64,000 nucleotides of DNA from Epiperipatus broadwayi (Eukaryota; Onychophora; Udeonychophora; Euonychophora; Peripatidae). A program made the position numbers and the translations under genes. Position 1 is the stretch's first letter, and each line of letters opens with the position of its first letter. The notes under the pieces are model-generated. The model saw only the letters and a list, made by a program, of their open reading frames with translations, had not been told where the DNA came from and searched no databases. The stretch is taken from assembly GCA_028023455.1 (NCBI GenBank), contig JAQFVV010000014.1, positions 3,971,336 to 4,035,335 of the forward strand, written 5' to 3'. Of the stretch, positions 24,691 to 36,700 are shown in pieces.

Positions 24691-26284
24691 TCTGACTCCA
24701 CATGTACAGGATATAATCCATTTAATACATATATGAGATATGGGCAGACATTTCTACTATGTAATAACTTTAGAAAACTATGTGATATTGAAGGAAATAC
24801 ATCTTGATATTAATTTTTTAGTCCATGCTCAAAACAACATACAATGTTATACATTTTATGATAATAAATAAATACTATCTTCTAGTGGGTAGGAACTGAT
24901 AAGATTATAAAAAAATTTGCTGGCTAGATATTAATCACATCTGAAAATTTTTACAACAATGAATTCTACATTCTAAAAGTGATATTCATATAAATTAAAT
25001 AAATAATCAAGTGGTTTTATTGCTCAGAAATTTATAAGAAATTCAAGTAACAGAAGAGACAGATATGGGAGTGATTTTATAGCCTGAGGATCCACAATTT
25101 ATCACTCTATTACTGCATCAAATTACATGAAGCATTCATATACATATACACACACATTAAAAGTCTAGATTATTCTAATTGCAAAATCAACAACATTGAA
25201 AAATCTCTTAAAAACTCATGTGTCTAATTATCAGCAGACAAAATGTGTTTCATTTTCCTGGGATATCAAGAACTTACACAGGAAACAAATTTAGAAAATA
25301 CTATCTGTGACAGTGACATTTTATTTATTGAAGATACAAACAAAGTACATTATTGAAATTCAAGTATACACACATCTAATCAATGTATATTTATATTTTA
25401 TGGTATATTAAAAGATTTGTTAATGAACAATATATATTCAAACATTAGAAATGATAAACAAAATTTAAAAGAATAACCATAAAAAACCTATTAATGATTA
25501 ATTATTAAATGTTATGTCATTATTGTACTAAGGCATTTTATATAGGTAATTGCAAATTAATAAAATATTGAAGTATTCTTATCACTAGTGAAATATTTCT
25601 ATTCAGAATTGTTATAAGGTCTCTGTCAGTTTATTTAAAGATTACTCTGTGTTTACTTCAACTTGTCACTTGTTTGTGCATTATATAAATGGCAGTGACT
25701 AGGAAAGCAGATCAAATGAAAGAGAGTTGAATCTCAAACTGTCTCTATTTCAGGGCTTGCATTTGGCAATGTTTTGAAGCTGGGAAGATATCATGGTGAG
25801 TTCTAGATGGGATACCATGGTGTGCACTTTGCCATACTTGTTCTTTTCTTCTTAATTAAAGTAGCCACTCTAGCTAATGAGACAAATGTCAGTACTGAAA
25901 AGTACTATAAGTAGATCTAAAGCTAGAATTATATTGCAGCAAAAGCTGAATTTAATTTATATAACATTGGCAATATGTATCTCAATCTCATTACAAGTGT
26001 TGTTTATATTTCCCCCTCCTTTATCACTTTTATAATATTTTTTATTATTATTATTACTAGTGCAATCCTTCTCAGCCTATTTATTCTGGTTTATTTATTA
26101 TTTTTAAAAAGCCCTGTTTTCATTTTCTTTTTCTTAGTTCTAATGATTATGTTTAATTATGGTTCTGATTAAATTTGCATGGAATTAAATCTTATTAGAA
26201 ACAACTTAATTAGTTGTTTCTTTTTCAGTTTTCTAAGACAATTTGTATTTTTAATTAAATGATTAATTAAGTTTATAAAATATG
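24691..26284. other. AT-rich noncoding DNA
   Basis: Probably dynein intron. The interval 25600-25960 is slightly GC-richer without a stable frame or recognised motif. The Ile/Phe-rich open frame at 25975-26172 is AT-driven. Confidence 0.5.
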
Positions 26285-26546
26285 TAATTTCTATGTTATT
26301 TTTATTTTATAATTTAGAATATTAAATTATTAGAAATATGCAAAGTTTTACAAATTTTGTTAATCTTTTTGAAACATTAATATTTCGTAATAATTGTGTA
26401 ATTATTTACGCGTAATAATTTCTATGTTATTTTTGTTTTATAACTTAGCATATTAAAATATTAATGCAACGTTTTACAAATTTTGTTAATCTTTCTTGAT
26501 ACATTAATATTTTATAATAATTATATAATTGTTTACATATAAATCT
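26285..26546. repeat. Two-copy 131-bp tandem duplication
   Basis: Units begin at 26285 and 26416 with taatttctatgttattttt and share ttttacaaattttgttaatctt and acattaatattt. Divergence is modest, about 10-15% by eye. Confidence 0.8.
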
Positions 26547-27102
26547 AAAGAGAGATATATAAAATCAATAAAGAGATAATCTTTTTCATCATATCAATTT
26601 CAACTTTTTTTAAAATTTTCATTTTATTCAGAAATAATAACTTAAATTCTCCATTCTAAACGTTTTTGTTTTAAGAAACTTGTAATCATTTCCATCAATT
26701 AAAACTAAAACATTTAATATCTATGAACAAATGTGTAAACTAAAATCATATATCTATAAACATTAATATATATATATATACACATACAAAATATATTAAT
26801 ATTACTAAAAATATTCAATATTTATAATTATGACACTTTGAATTACAATGTTTTAATTTTCTATAATATTCTTTTTAAATCTAAACTAATAATTAAATGT
26901 TACATTTTAAAATATTTTTCATTAGTCTCCTATCAAATTACAAACTTTTTTTAAAAAAAAAAACATAATATGAAACTCTTTTTATAATGCTCCCTAAAAT
27001 TTTTTTAGTGAATTCTTATTATTAAATTCACTCAATTATAAATTCAATAATAGTTTTATTATAAATATATATTTATAATTAATATCACCACAAATATAAA
27101 TT

Positions 27103-27187
27103 TAAACAAAGACAAAACTCTCCATACAGTAGTGCCACCCTGTACCACAGGGTGGCACTACTGTATGGAGAGTTTTGCCTTTGTTTA
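27103..27187. repeat. 85-bp foldback hairpin
   Basis: Two 41-nt arms (27103-27143 and 27147-27187) pair at 40 positions around a 3-nt ACC loop; the only mismatch is 27112 with 27178. The arms hold CATACAGTAGTGCCACCCTG and its complement, GC-richer than the flanks. It is either the fused termini of a small inverted-repeat transposon or a hairpin-RNA source. No clear target-site duplication flanks it. Confidence 0.95.
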
Positions 27188-29039
27188 CAACAATTATGTG
27201 CTAGTATAGAGATGGTGATCATGTGATGAAATGTAAGTTAAACAAATATCTATTATTCTATTATATAATACTAAATCATCCATGTACTTTACTACTGTTA
27301 CACAATGCTTTATTTACCACCCTCTTTTACAGTATACAGTTTCGATTGCCCCAGCAATCTTCTTGAGAACTACAACATAAAACAAACATATGAATATAAG
27401 TATAAATGAACATATAATTTACATTCTATATAAACATCTTATAATTCATCATCTATTTATTACCTTTTAAATATTGTATAATTTTTTTTATCCTTTTTTT
27501 ACATTCTATATTTATTAATTAAAACTTCCTATACATATATATTCTATTTTTATTCTTTATTTTATTTTATTTTTATTACTCTTTAAATATTTAACTCTAA
27601 CTTAATATCTTTTATATTTTACATTATTATTATTCATTTTACTAACAATCAATATTTATAATTTATTCATCCAATAATTTATTATTTATTTTAATCTATA
27701 ATATTATTTTAAACACATTTTAACCCACATTTTATATCTATTATTTTAATTATGTATATATTCCTATTTTTTCATATTACATATATATATATATCCATAC
27801 ATTAAAAACTATAAAAATTACTAATTAACTATAAGCAATTTAGTTTTACAATCATTATTTAGTATTGGATGTGTGCAAAGCTTCTTTTATTATTATTTTT
27901 TCTGTTTTATTTTTATTAAAATATATTTCAATATAATTTTTATAAAATAAATTTATTATTTTTATGTCACTTAAATCTTGTTATAAATTAATTCTTTGCA
28001 TATTTTCATGTTTATATTTATAATATTATTCTCAGAAATATCAGTTAAATATTTTTCTTTGTTTTTATTATTTAAATGTGTATTATTTAATATATTTCAA
28101 TTATTTTTATTCAATTTATTAACAATTTTATTTATTATTATTCTTTTATCATTTATTTTTATCTATGCATTTAAAATATTTCTTAATAATTTTTTGATTC
28201 ATTATGATTATTGTTTATGTTTCCATTATTTTAATTGGATAAGTATTATTTTTAAAAATTACTTTCATTTGTTTTAATCTCTTCTTTATACTACAATTTT
28301 TTTTTGTAGAACAGTAATTAGTTGTCCTATAAAAAATAGCAAGCAATAGTCTATATTTAAAAATGATTTCAATAAATTTCACTAGGGATAGACTTAGATG
28401 TTAACCTCTATTGAAGTGCAAACTATTATTAAAATGTCCAAAAATTATAATAATTCAAGATTTTCAAATTTAAACTGCCACATAAATTTTCATTATATCT
28501 AGAGACTTATTTGACAGAATAATTAATTCTAATTTCAGAATCTCATCCTACTTTTCAGTCAAACCCAAGTGACACTTGCAAATGGAAAAAGAACCAAACA
28601 AACTACTAAAAAGTTGCAGGCTAATATAAAACTAAAATCACTTACCACAGGTATTTTTGAAAACACTAACCTTATTCAGAAAATAATTTTTACATTAGAT
28701 TTCTTGCATTGTTGTAATTTGTCACATTGATTTTAAAAATTAGCAAATTGTTATGATAGACAAAATATACAATAAAGAAAATTACAATTCATAATCAAAA
28801 TATGAAAATATATATAAATACATATTATCTACATACATAAATAAATGTTATCTACAATAAATTCAATTTCTTTTTAACGTTATTTATAAAGTAATTGTTT
28901 GGTTATATAACTTTTGCAATTTATTAATGACAGATTTGTTTAAAAACGAATTTTTACTTTTTTTTAATATTAAAAGTGTACACTTTCCTTAACAAAGCAC
29001 TCTTAATTTAATTTAATTTTAGATATACACTCATTAACA
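27188..29039. other. Very AT-rich noncoding DNA
   Basis: Long T-rich and A-rich tracts. The open frame at 27996-28277 is Phe/Ile/Leu-rich and AT-driven. Nothing recognised. Confidence 0.5.
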
Positions 29040-29330
29040 TTAATTTTTCCATCAATTAACTTTTTAAAAATACCATATCTTTATTTAGTCTTCTTTCATT
29101 TAGTATTGTTTTAAGATTTAAATTTTCTTCCTTTATTAGCTTAATAAATATTTTCTCTACATTAGAAATTTTAGATTCAATATAAATCAAATCCAAATTC
29201 CATATAGAAGAACCATATTCCAACAAAGGTACAACAAGAGAACAGAATAACATGTACTTTATATAAGGAGATAAATCTCTGCCAAACCTTAAAATAGATA
29301 CTAAGTTCTAAAGTGCATTGCTCTCAGGTC
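29040..29330 (-). pseudogene. LINE reverse-transcriptase fragment (thumb/C-terminal side)
   Basis: Minus translation near 29300-29056 reads FGRDLSPYIKYMLFCSLVVP then LLEYGSSIWN, followed by IYIESKISNVEKIFIKLIKE. This matches the segment after the catalytic RT domain of Jockey/CR1-type LINEs (pattern: Leu-x-Tyr-x-Leu-V-x-P-x-LEYGSSIW, then I..IE...VQ..F.K.I). The frame ends near 29056, and the upstream catalytic domain is missing, so it is a short dead fragment. It does not resemble the LINE families at 2.5 or 55-64 kb. Confidence 0.7.
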
Positions 29331-29385
29331 TAAGGTTGCTCACTAATGAAAGCCACAAGCTAAAAACCAGTCTGGAGATATTGGA
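29326..29385 (+). ncRNA. Possible degenerate hammerhead ribozyme
   Basis: CACTAATGAAAGCC-ACAA-GCTAAAAACCAGTCTGGAGA follows the hammerhead order (CUGAUGA box, stem II, GAAA box, ACC.GTC triplet). There is a G-to-A change in the first box and damage in the second. Stem I pairing is weak. It would be an inactive relic of a second ribozyme-bearing family, different from the array at 19-20 kb. Chance similarity is not excluded. Confidence 0.3.
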
Positions 29386-29592
29386 TGAGAAAACATTAAA
29401 TAGGAATTCTATGCATAAACTTTCTTGCATCCATTGATTACTCTGGCTTGCACTGAATAGTGTTACTATAAGAACAGTTTATCCTCTGTGTAAATATTAT
29501 ATGAAACAACATTACAAGACAGAGCAATATTGTCAGTAAAATCACAAATTACTAAATCCAAAGGATAGGTCAAAAATATCATATATATATAT

Positions 29593-30205
29593 TGTAACAG
29601 TCAAATATGTACATTCACGTAACAAAATCTAGAACTTTAGTAAATCATCCCAAGGCCAACCAGGGTGCAACCACAGGTCTGATATAGTCCTAATTCCTTT
29701 ACTATTACTCAAAGATTTACCACCTTGCGGATGACACATATGAGGCCACAGCAGTATTCTCCTTCATCACATTCCAGCAGTAGAACATCAGTAGAGCAAA
29801 AGATTGGAAAAGAGTTGGCATTCTATCTAGTATAGCTATATAGGTATCATGTGGCTAGTATATGATTATTAAACAATGAAATGATTTTTAATAACTAATA
29901 ATAAATAATTACTAAATGATGAAATGATTATGAGTTGGTGAGCAAGACTAAGTCATGAAGCAAAGTTAAATTTAAAACAAATTTAATTAAGTTAAATTTC
30001 GAAACAATAATTAAAACAATATTACAATAATTAGATGGTTGGTCTCATACACAGGTGATTAAGGGAGGTTTACATTAAATTTGGGTTCACACGCAAGTGA
30101 TGGTTTTAGATATATATAATTCTTATGGCTGAATTTTACATGGCTTGGTTTACATATATAGATGTTATGTGAAATCACTCGCAGGTGATATAAAGTTTCT
30201 AGTTA
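29593..30205. repeat. 613-bp direct repeat, left copy
   Basis: Aligns end to end with 38401-39014 at about 95% identity. It starts TGTAACAGTC right after a TA run and ends at CTAGTTA. The right copy ends GTTACA, so the full repeat has TGTAAC...GTTACA ends like an LTR. Within the repeat are CTCATACACAGGTGATT, TTCACACGCAAGTGAT and ATCACTCGCAGGTGAT, small hairpin-like motifs also repeated beyond the right copy. It could be the 3' LTR of a minus-strand element spanning to 39014, or an independent truncated copy. Confidence 0.85.
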
Positions 30206-30484
30206 TTGTATGTCATAACAACTACTTTAACTTAAAATTTGACAAAATATTAGAACATCACATAAAAATCTCAACCAGAAAGCATGTTTAGATAACATTA
30301 CTATCTATACATCAGAAAATATAGAATTAAACTTATTGCATTCCACACCCTTGACATAAAATACTAAATATTTTTCTACAGTCTTATCCTTTTAAAATAA
30401 GGCTATAACATTTATATCTATTTGTCTCAACAAAAAAATATTATCTTAGTCTTTCATATTTTATTTCTAATAATAAGTCCTTAA

Positions 30485-31151
30485 CTATCTTTTGACTTCT
30501 TTAAGATTCACTTTAGCTTTTCCTGTATTCTTTTCTTTATTAAAATTTTTTCTAAGAAAATTTATCTTAAAATTTTTCTGCTTGATGCACTTAATTTTCA
30601 CTTTGGCTTTCCCTACATCTCTTTCCTTATCAATATTCTCTCTAAAAAAATCAATATTATCTATCTTTCCATCTATAACTTGTAAGTTTAACTTTGGCTT
30701 TTCCAATATCTCTTTCTTTATCTACATTTCCTTTAAGAAAATCTATATTAATCAGATCATCTATCATTTTAAGTTTAATCTTAGCTTTTCCCACTTCTTT
30801 TTCCTCATCAATAATCTTTCTGCCTAGATTCAAATTAAATATTTTTTAATTTATTTCTTTAAATTTTACTTTTGCTTTTCCAATATCTCTGATGTAATCA
30901 ATGCCTTCACTAAGATAACTTATCTTAATCTTTTCTCTACTTAGTTCTTTAAATTTCACGTTAATCTTCCTTAGATTTTTGTTGTGATTAAATATCTTCT
31001 TAAGAAAACCTATTTTAATTTTCTCATTATTTATATATTTAAGTTTTATTTTGGTTTTGCCTATATCTCTGTTCAGGTCAATTTCTAACCTTATAAAATG
31101 TAGACTAGGCATTGTGTTTTTAATCTTTGATAACAATATTTCATTAGACAT
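30485..31151 (-). pseudogene. Tandem 30-residue repeat region of a repetitive protein
   Basis: Stitching minus-strand frames gives about seven copies of a ~30-residue (about 90-bp) repeat with core RDIGKAKVKLKEI, then KIKIxFL and IDKE. Examples are RDVGKAKVKIK, KEVGKAKIKLK, RDIGKAKVKFKEI and KNTGKAKVNLKEV. It is highly basic and Lys/Ile/Asn-rich. The array is broken by a stop (near 30845) and a frameshift (near 30705). It follows, in transcription order, the 31176-31560 and 31615-32691 segments, and is read as the C-terminal part of the same protein. No known repeat family was recognised. Confidence 0.6.
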
Positions 31152-31175
31152 ATCAAATTTTAAATACCTATTTTC

Positions 31176-31560
31176 CTAATTAATACCAGATTTCTGAATT
31201 ACACTTTGGGTTTTATTTTTAAATTTATTACTAGTATTGTCAGTAATCTTCAATAATTTGTTATCTAATAACTCTAGATATTTTTCACCTAATGAATTTG
31301 ATTTTGTTTCTAAATATTCATTAACTCTTTTATCTTCATTAATCAGCTTAAAAGATTCTTCAGGTTCTTTCAGTATTTCATCACATAATTTATGGTCCTC
31401 ATTAATTACTTCAACAAACTCTTTATCTTTATTATTCTGACTTTGAAAAATCACATCAACCTTTTCTAATTTACTAGAAACATCCAACACTATTTCCTCA
31501 GCAAAATTTTGAGAGTTTAATTCTATCTCTGTTTCTGTAATAACTCATGGATTTTTTAGT
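31176..31560 (-). pseudogene. Middle segment of the repetitive protein, frameshifted
   Basis: A frame shifted by one base relative to the 358-codon ORF continues the same style of sequence. It starts (after an in-frame TGA near 31545) with VITETEIELNSQNFAEEIVL and runs through KLEKVDVIFQSQNNKDKEF to IQKSGIN and a stop at 31176. Acidic and Asn/Lys-rich, with short repeats of the form L-[IV]-N-E-D. Composition and spacing make it the continuation of the upstream ORF after one frameshift and one stop. Confidence 0.5.
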
Positions 31561-31614
31561 CTTTTCAGCTCTACTCTTTTTATACACCTCTAACTCTTGA
31601 TTCCATCTCCTTAC

Positions 31615-32691
31615 CTATAATATCATCTCCTTCCTTTCTCTGATTCGCTCTTGTGAATCTATTTTCATTGCTGTGATTTCTTCTATCATAGTTCGAAAAT
31701 CTAATTTCATCTCCACACCACCATAATCTTTTTTCTGTACTTCCTCATTCACATCTATATCTTTATTAATCTTTTTAATAGGTTCTTTACACTCTTCTAT
31801 CTTTTCATCTATTAATGCAAAATCCTTACTATCTATTTCAATAGATTCTTTTAACTGTTTTGGTTCTTCACTAACTAGTTTAATATTCTTTTTAATTAAT
31901 TTTATATTTGACAAATTTTCCTCATTTTCTAAATCCATCATTGGTTTATCTTTTTCCTTATCATTTATCAACTCAACAGATGGTATATTTGCTTCTAAAT
32001 TTTTAGTAACTAATCCAACAGACTTTTTACAAATATCTATCTCCTCATGAACCAATTTACGGTCTAAACTAATCTTATCAACAAATAACTGAGTTTCTTT
32101 ATTATTGAACTCATCATAAGATTGGTCTTTTCTTAAATCACTATCTTCTAATTCAACCAATAATACATTATCACATACACCTTTATCCACTAATTTAATA
32201 CAATATTTATTTTTTTCTATCAAACTATCACACAAGTTAATATTTTCATTAACTACACTAATGACTTGTAAACTTTCTTTACCTATTATTTCTACATTAT
32301 TCTTATTGATGTCTTTTTTAAAAATTTTATTATCTTCATTCAAAGAATTTAATTTAACACCTGAGGATTTACTATTTTCATTTCTATCTTCTCTCAAAGA
32401 ATCAAACTTAATACCTGAATTTCTATCAATTTCCTTAAGGTTTGCTTTTGAATAATTACTCTTCCATCCTATACTTCTTTTCAGATCTTCTAGAGCAGAA
32501 TCAAATTTAATAGGATCTTTATTTCTCTCCTCTTTCACAAATTTGTTAAAAGAATCAATGCTAACTCCAAAAGCTTTCATTATACCCAAGAATGAGGGAT
32601 ACTCTATAATTTTCCCATTTTTTACTACCTTTCCATCTACTAATTTTATTTCCACCATTTCTTTCTCCTCATCTTTTCTTTTACTATTCAT
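31615..32691 (-). CDS. Lys/Glu/Asn-rich repetitive protein, 358 codons, unrecognised
   Basis: This is by far the longest non-repeat frame in the window; 358 codons without a stop in ~25% GC DNA means real coding sequence. The start chosen is the first ATG (32691); a second Met lies 11 codons on (MVEIKLVDGKVVKNGKIIEY). Residues ~12-80 look like a small folded domain (FLGIMKAFGVSIDSFNKFV, then ALEDLKRSIGW). Next come three degenerate repeats around [DS]xIKFDSLxED (residues ~60-120), then about ten 17-20 residue repeats of the type I-x-L-[VI]-x-E. No signal peptide, transmembrane segment, zinc finger or protease motif is visible. The neighbours downstream continue it after frameshifts. It lies between two 613-bp direct repeats, so it may be the gag-like gene of a non-autonomous element, or a fast-evolving host repetitive protein. 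Confidence 0.6.
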   Translation of the reverse strand: MNSKRKDEEKEMVEIKLVDGKVVKNGKIIEYPSFLGIMKAFGVSIDSFNKFVKEERNKDPIKFDSALEDLKRSIGWKSNYSKANLKEIDRNSGIKFDSLREDRNENSKSSGVKLNSLNEDNKIFKKDINKNNVEIIGKESLQVISVVNENINLCDSLIEKNKYCIKLVDKGVCDNVLLVELEDSDLRKDQSYDEFNNKETQLFVDKISLDRKLVHEEIDICKKSVGLVTKNLEANIPSVELINDKEKDKPMMDLENEENLSNIKLIKKNIKLVSEEPKQLKESIEIDSKDFALIDEKIEECKEPIKKINKDIDVNEEVQKKDYGGVEMKLDFRTMIEEITAMKIDSQERIRERKEMIL

Positions 32692-33382
32692 AATTTGAAT
32701 ACTATCTATAATTATCTCAAAATATACTAATTATTTTTACTTCTTCTATCTCCATAAATATTGTCACCAATAACAAAATTAAACCTCTCAGCTTCTAAAT
32801 TCTTACCTAATTACTCATTTTTAAATAGTTTCCAAAATTCAATTTTAAACATTGTACAGTAGTATTACTATAAATATTTCTCATAAAATAATTCCCTACC
32901 AGCCTTTCCATCTCCACCCAATTCACATCCACAATAAACCATAGAATACCATCACCTAAAAATCTTATACCACTTAATACTTTCTAAATTATAACAATTA
33001 TATACAACAAAATTATATGTGTTATGTCCTCAATTCCCACACACACACACACAATTCACAGATAAATTTGCACATAGTAGAATATATTCAATATTTATTT
33101 CAAAATACTTAAATAATTAATATGGTCATAACATAAAATAATTATTAGCCACATTTGCATATCTCAGACATTTACTTACTTCTTAATTTAAAAATAACAT
33201 ATAATATTTTATTTTCAATAATCAGATTACAAATACCACATATGATAATAGTTTTACTAATAAAATATATATTTCAATTTCATAACCAAATTTAAAATAA
33301 TTATCACTGCTATTAAAACATGACTAAACTACTTATACTTGACAAGATATCACTATTAATAATCCTAAAATTACATTTTAAT
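32692..33382. other. Leader or spacer upstream of the repetitive-protein ORF
   Basis: AT-rich DNA, with an (AC)n run near 33037-33052. No coding frame; possibly untranslated leader or intron of the minus-strand gene. Confidence 0.45.
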
Positions 33383-33658
33383 TTATACACTATTTTTTAT
33401 TAACAAATCTATATCTATCACTTTGTCCCCTAATATATATCGATGCCAACATGTCTGGGTAATAACAAAATAATGACTCCAAACGAAGTCAATGAAATCT
33501 AACAAAAAACCATCAACATCTAATACAAACTTACACATATATTTAAGACTTATACCATATAAATCGAAGCCTTCACACTTGGGCACCAATTCGCTACCTA
33601 GTGGATTGGTGCTCACCATACATCCCCTAATACCTATCATGTCAATCACATTAGGCAC
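33383..33658 (-). CDS. Short hypothetical ORF overlapping the PBS-like repeats
   Basis: A 91-codon minus frame (MPNVIDMIGIRGCMVSTNPL at its start; later a FLLDFIDFVWSHYFVITQTCW segment). The first third encodes part of a short tandem repeat (GSELVPN-type, from the DNA repeat at 33560-33740), and the rest is unrecognised. The reading frame extends upstream as PGSEGTMVGSELAPNV before a stop. It may be incidental, since the repeat is also open on the other strand. Confidence 0.25.
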   Translation of the reverse strand: MPNVIDMIGIRGCMVSTNPLGSELVPKCEGFDLYGISLKYMCKFVLDVDGFLLDFIDFVWSHYFVITQTCWHRYILGDKVIDIDLLIKNSV

Positions 33659-33745
33659 TAATTTGCTTCTTAGCAGTGTGTAGTCCCACTATACATCATG
33701 CACCACATTGGGTGCCAATTCACTACCTACCATTGTACCCTCACT
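33560..33745 (-). repeat. Three spaced primer-binding-site-like repeats
   Basis: On minus, three related sites occur at roughly 60-80 bp spacing: TGGCACCCAATGTGGTGC (about 33693-33713), TAGTGCCTAATGTGA (about 33645-33661) and TGGTGCCCAAGTGTG (about 33573-33590). The first differs from the standard tRNA-Lys primer-binding site (TGGCGCCCAACGTGGGGC) at three positions, two of them CpG transitions. Each is preceded by an AGxxAATT or AGCAAATT stretch, so it is a tandem repeat whose core is the PBS-like site. Confidence 0.5.
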
Positions 33746-36700
33746 TCCAGGAAATATGTAATTATAATCACTTGATCTAGCTCAGATAAATAACTATGTT
33801 TATCTAAAATATATCTAAATCAACAATAACTATATCCTTTAATAATATCAATTATCAAATTAGCTTAAATAATAAATAATAATATAGTTCTGTTTTATAA
33901 AATTAAATAAATGAATATCTAATAAAATCATGAGATTATGAAGTGAGTTTACAAGTGGCAGAATGAATACATTAAGCTAACATCCGACAGGATATCACCT
34001 TAATGGCATAAGAATACTATCCCTACTCCTATTACTTAAATACTACATTTATAGTACTCTTACATCTTTAATCTAAACAAATTAAGTACATAACTCTTAA
34101 TAAATCAATCTGAATATCTTTATTAAAATTAAAGTAACTCAAATTATCTCAGGTTCTTTTAAAATAATTCTAAATGAATTATAACTTTTTGTAATCAAGT
34201 ATGATAAGGGATTTAATATCATTCCTAACTACAATTCAATAATACTAATAATAAAAAAATAATAATACTAATCTTTAATCTATAATTTACTCTCCTATCT
34301 TTCTACTTATAATGTTGTTCATGTATATCACATAATAATATAATAGAACTTTCTCTTATTAATAAGGCATCTTAAGTAAACATATATAATATGATGTTAT
34401 AATCTGAGAATATGTGGCAATCAGTACTAAGATAATTCAATGTAAATCTTTGGTAATTATTCCATGACCATCAGAATAATACAATAAATAAAACTTCTTA
34501 AATAAAACATATCAATAAAATATTATAACTCTTAAATAACAATTTTATTTATGATGTGCAAATATTATGTCTTAATTATAATTATCTGTGATTATATAAT
34601 TGTGATGTGAAGAAATTGAGTCAATACCAAGAGTTATAAAACAAGTTTAACAATTTTATTAACAAACTTAACAATAAAATTATTAATATTATTTACATTC
34701 TGATAGAATTCTATTTATTCATCTTCAAATACTTTTCTAATACAAATTAAATGATTTAAAATCTAGGATGCAGAACATTTTTCTTAAAATATCCCTTATT
34801 TTCAAAATATTATTATATAATTTTTTATTACAGTTAGTAAATTTTATTAATTCCATAGGTTTTAAAAATATAAGGTAATACTTTTACTATGACCTTATTC
34901 TTGTTATTTAGTTTTTAAAAAATAATTTATTATTCTATATAATTATGTGAACAACCTTAATTAATAGCATACCATCAAACTAAGATACTTATTAATTATT
35001 ACTTTAAACTTCAAATATAATGTATGTATTAGTGTGTTGTCATAAAATTACTTTTATAAGGCTTATGATTACTTATATTCATTAAACATGATTCAATCTA
35101 TTACCTTTACTTGTAAACAAAAATATGCATTAAAAGTATGTCTTTGATAATTATTAATAATTAAATAATGTCATTATAAATTCCCTTTTAATTATGAATT
35201 ATTTATTTTATAAAAAAATAAATAAATAGAATTTTTAACTATGAAAAGTTTTATGATTCTTTCACTGATGAATTATGTTCTTATAATATTTCCACTTATT
35301 TTTACTCTAAGTATTATAACTTATCCACTTTAAGAACAATTCTGTATTTCCAAACTTATTTATTATTTCTGATTTTAAACAACCATCCTTTACAATGCAA
35401 ACCAATAAATTTCGATAATAAATAAACAAGTAGGTATATGGTATATACCATAACTTCAACTTATTAACACCTTTATCAACTGATCATCATGGTCACAGTG
35501 TACAAGAAATGAGGTATGACTTATTTGTCTAATAACCTCTACTACCAAATATAATGTCCAGGCTATTTATTCAGCACTATGGCACATTAAACTTTAACAC
35601 ATAGAAAATAAACACTGCCATGAATATATACAAGATATAGTATACTCTTGTTACCATATAAATAAACCCTACATACAATATTATCTTGATCTCAAGTAAC
35701 CTAATATTAAGATATTATCATTAAAAATCTATCACCTTACATCGCTAAATTCATTCCCAAATTTCTATAACAATAAATAAATTCATTTCTTTTAAAATAA
35801 CAGTCTAAATAACTAATAAGACATGATTATTTCATTCTTTGGTAATTCTTAAACTTAAGTATAAACTATCAGTATCAATATCATATTTCTAATACTTTAA
35901 ACTACTTAAATAAAACATCAAGTTCAGTTATAACAGAATCATATACTTATATTTCTCTTATGTTTAAATATCTTTACAATATCAATAAACTTATGCATAT
36001 TCTTAAAATAACTAAACAAATGATAAATTAGGTGTAGGTATCATGTTTTATATACACATCCATACATCCACACAAAATAATAAAATACATTATAAAACCA
36101 ATAATTTACATTATTATCATAAGTAATTTCTGTTGGCAATTATTTAGTCGATGTCTTCTGAATCACGAACTAAATTAAACATTTTATTATCATTTATTCC
36201 ACATTATCATACTTTAAAATATATTACATTTTTTTAAAAAATTATTAAAGAGTTTTTTTTCTTTACAATAAAATTTAATTACTAGATTAGTAAATAATTT
36301 AATGTTCTATGTTCCTATTCTATCTCTATACTGTAAATAAACATTACTATAAATTTTTTAGTAAAAAAATAATTTTAAATTATATTTAAAATAGCTCCAT
36401 TAAGATTTCTTGCGATGAAAGATTATTTTCTTGATCATATGTTTATTACAGGAAGTGTCTTTCTCTCCTGGTAAAACATTAGTAATCACACTTTTTTGAC
36501 GCCAATAACTACGCATCTCTAATTCTCCACATTGCAATATAAAAATCCAAAATGACTGTTCAAGTTAAATACGGTAACTTTACTTGTATTTCATCATATC
36601 CAAACTGATATAATTAATATTTTTTTATCTCCAAAAACTTTAAGGTATTCAGGCATTCATTGCTAGGTAAATATCTAATTTAAATACTTTTGATATTCTT

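Noticed and set aside
27996-28277. 93-codon ORF, hydrophobic
   Set aside because: Phe/Ile/Leu content is the default product of T-rich DNA; no start context, motif or conservation.
30492-30827. 111-codon plus-strand ORF, Phe/Leu/Ser-rich, membrane-like
   Set aside because: Antisense of the Lys/Ile-rich repeat region; the repeat consensus is coherent only on minus.
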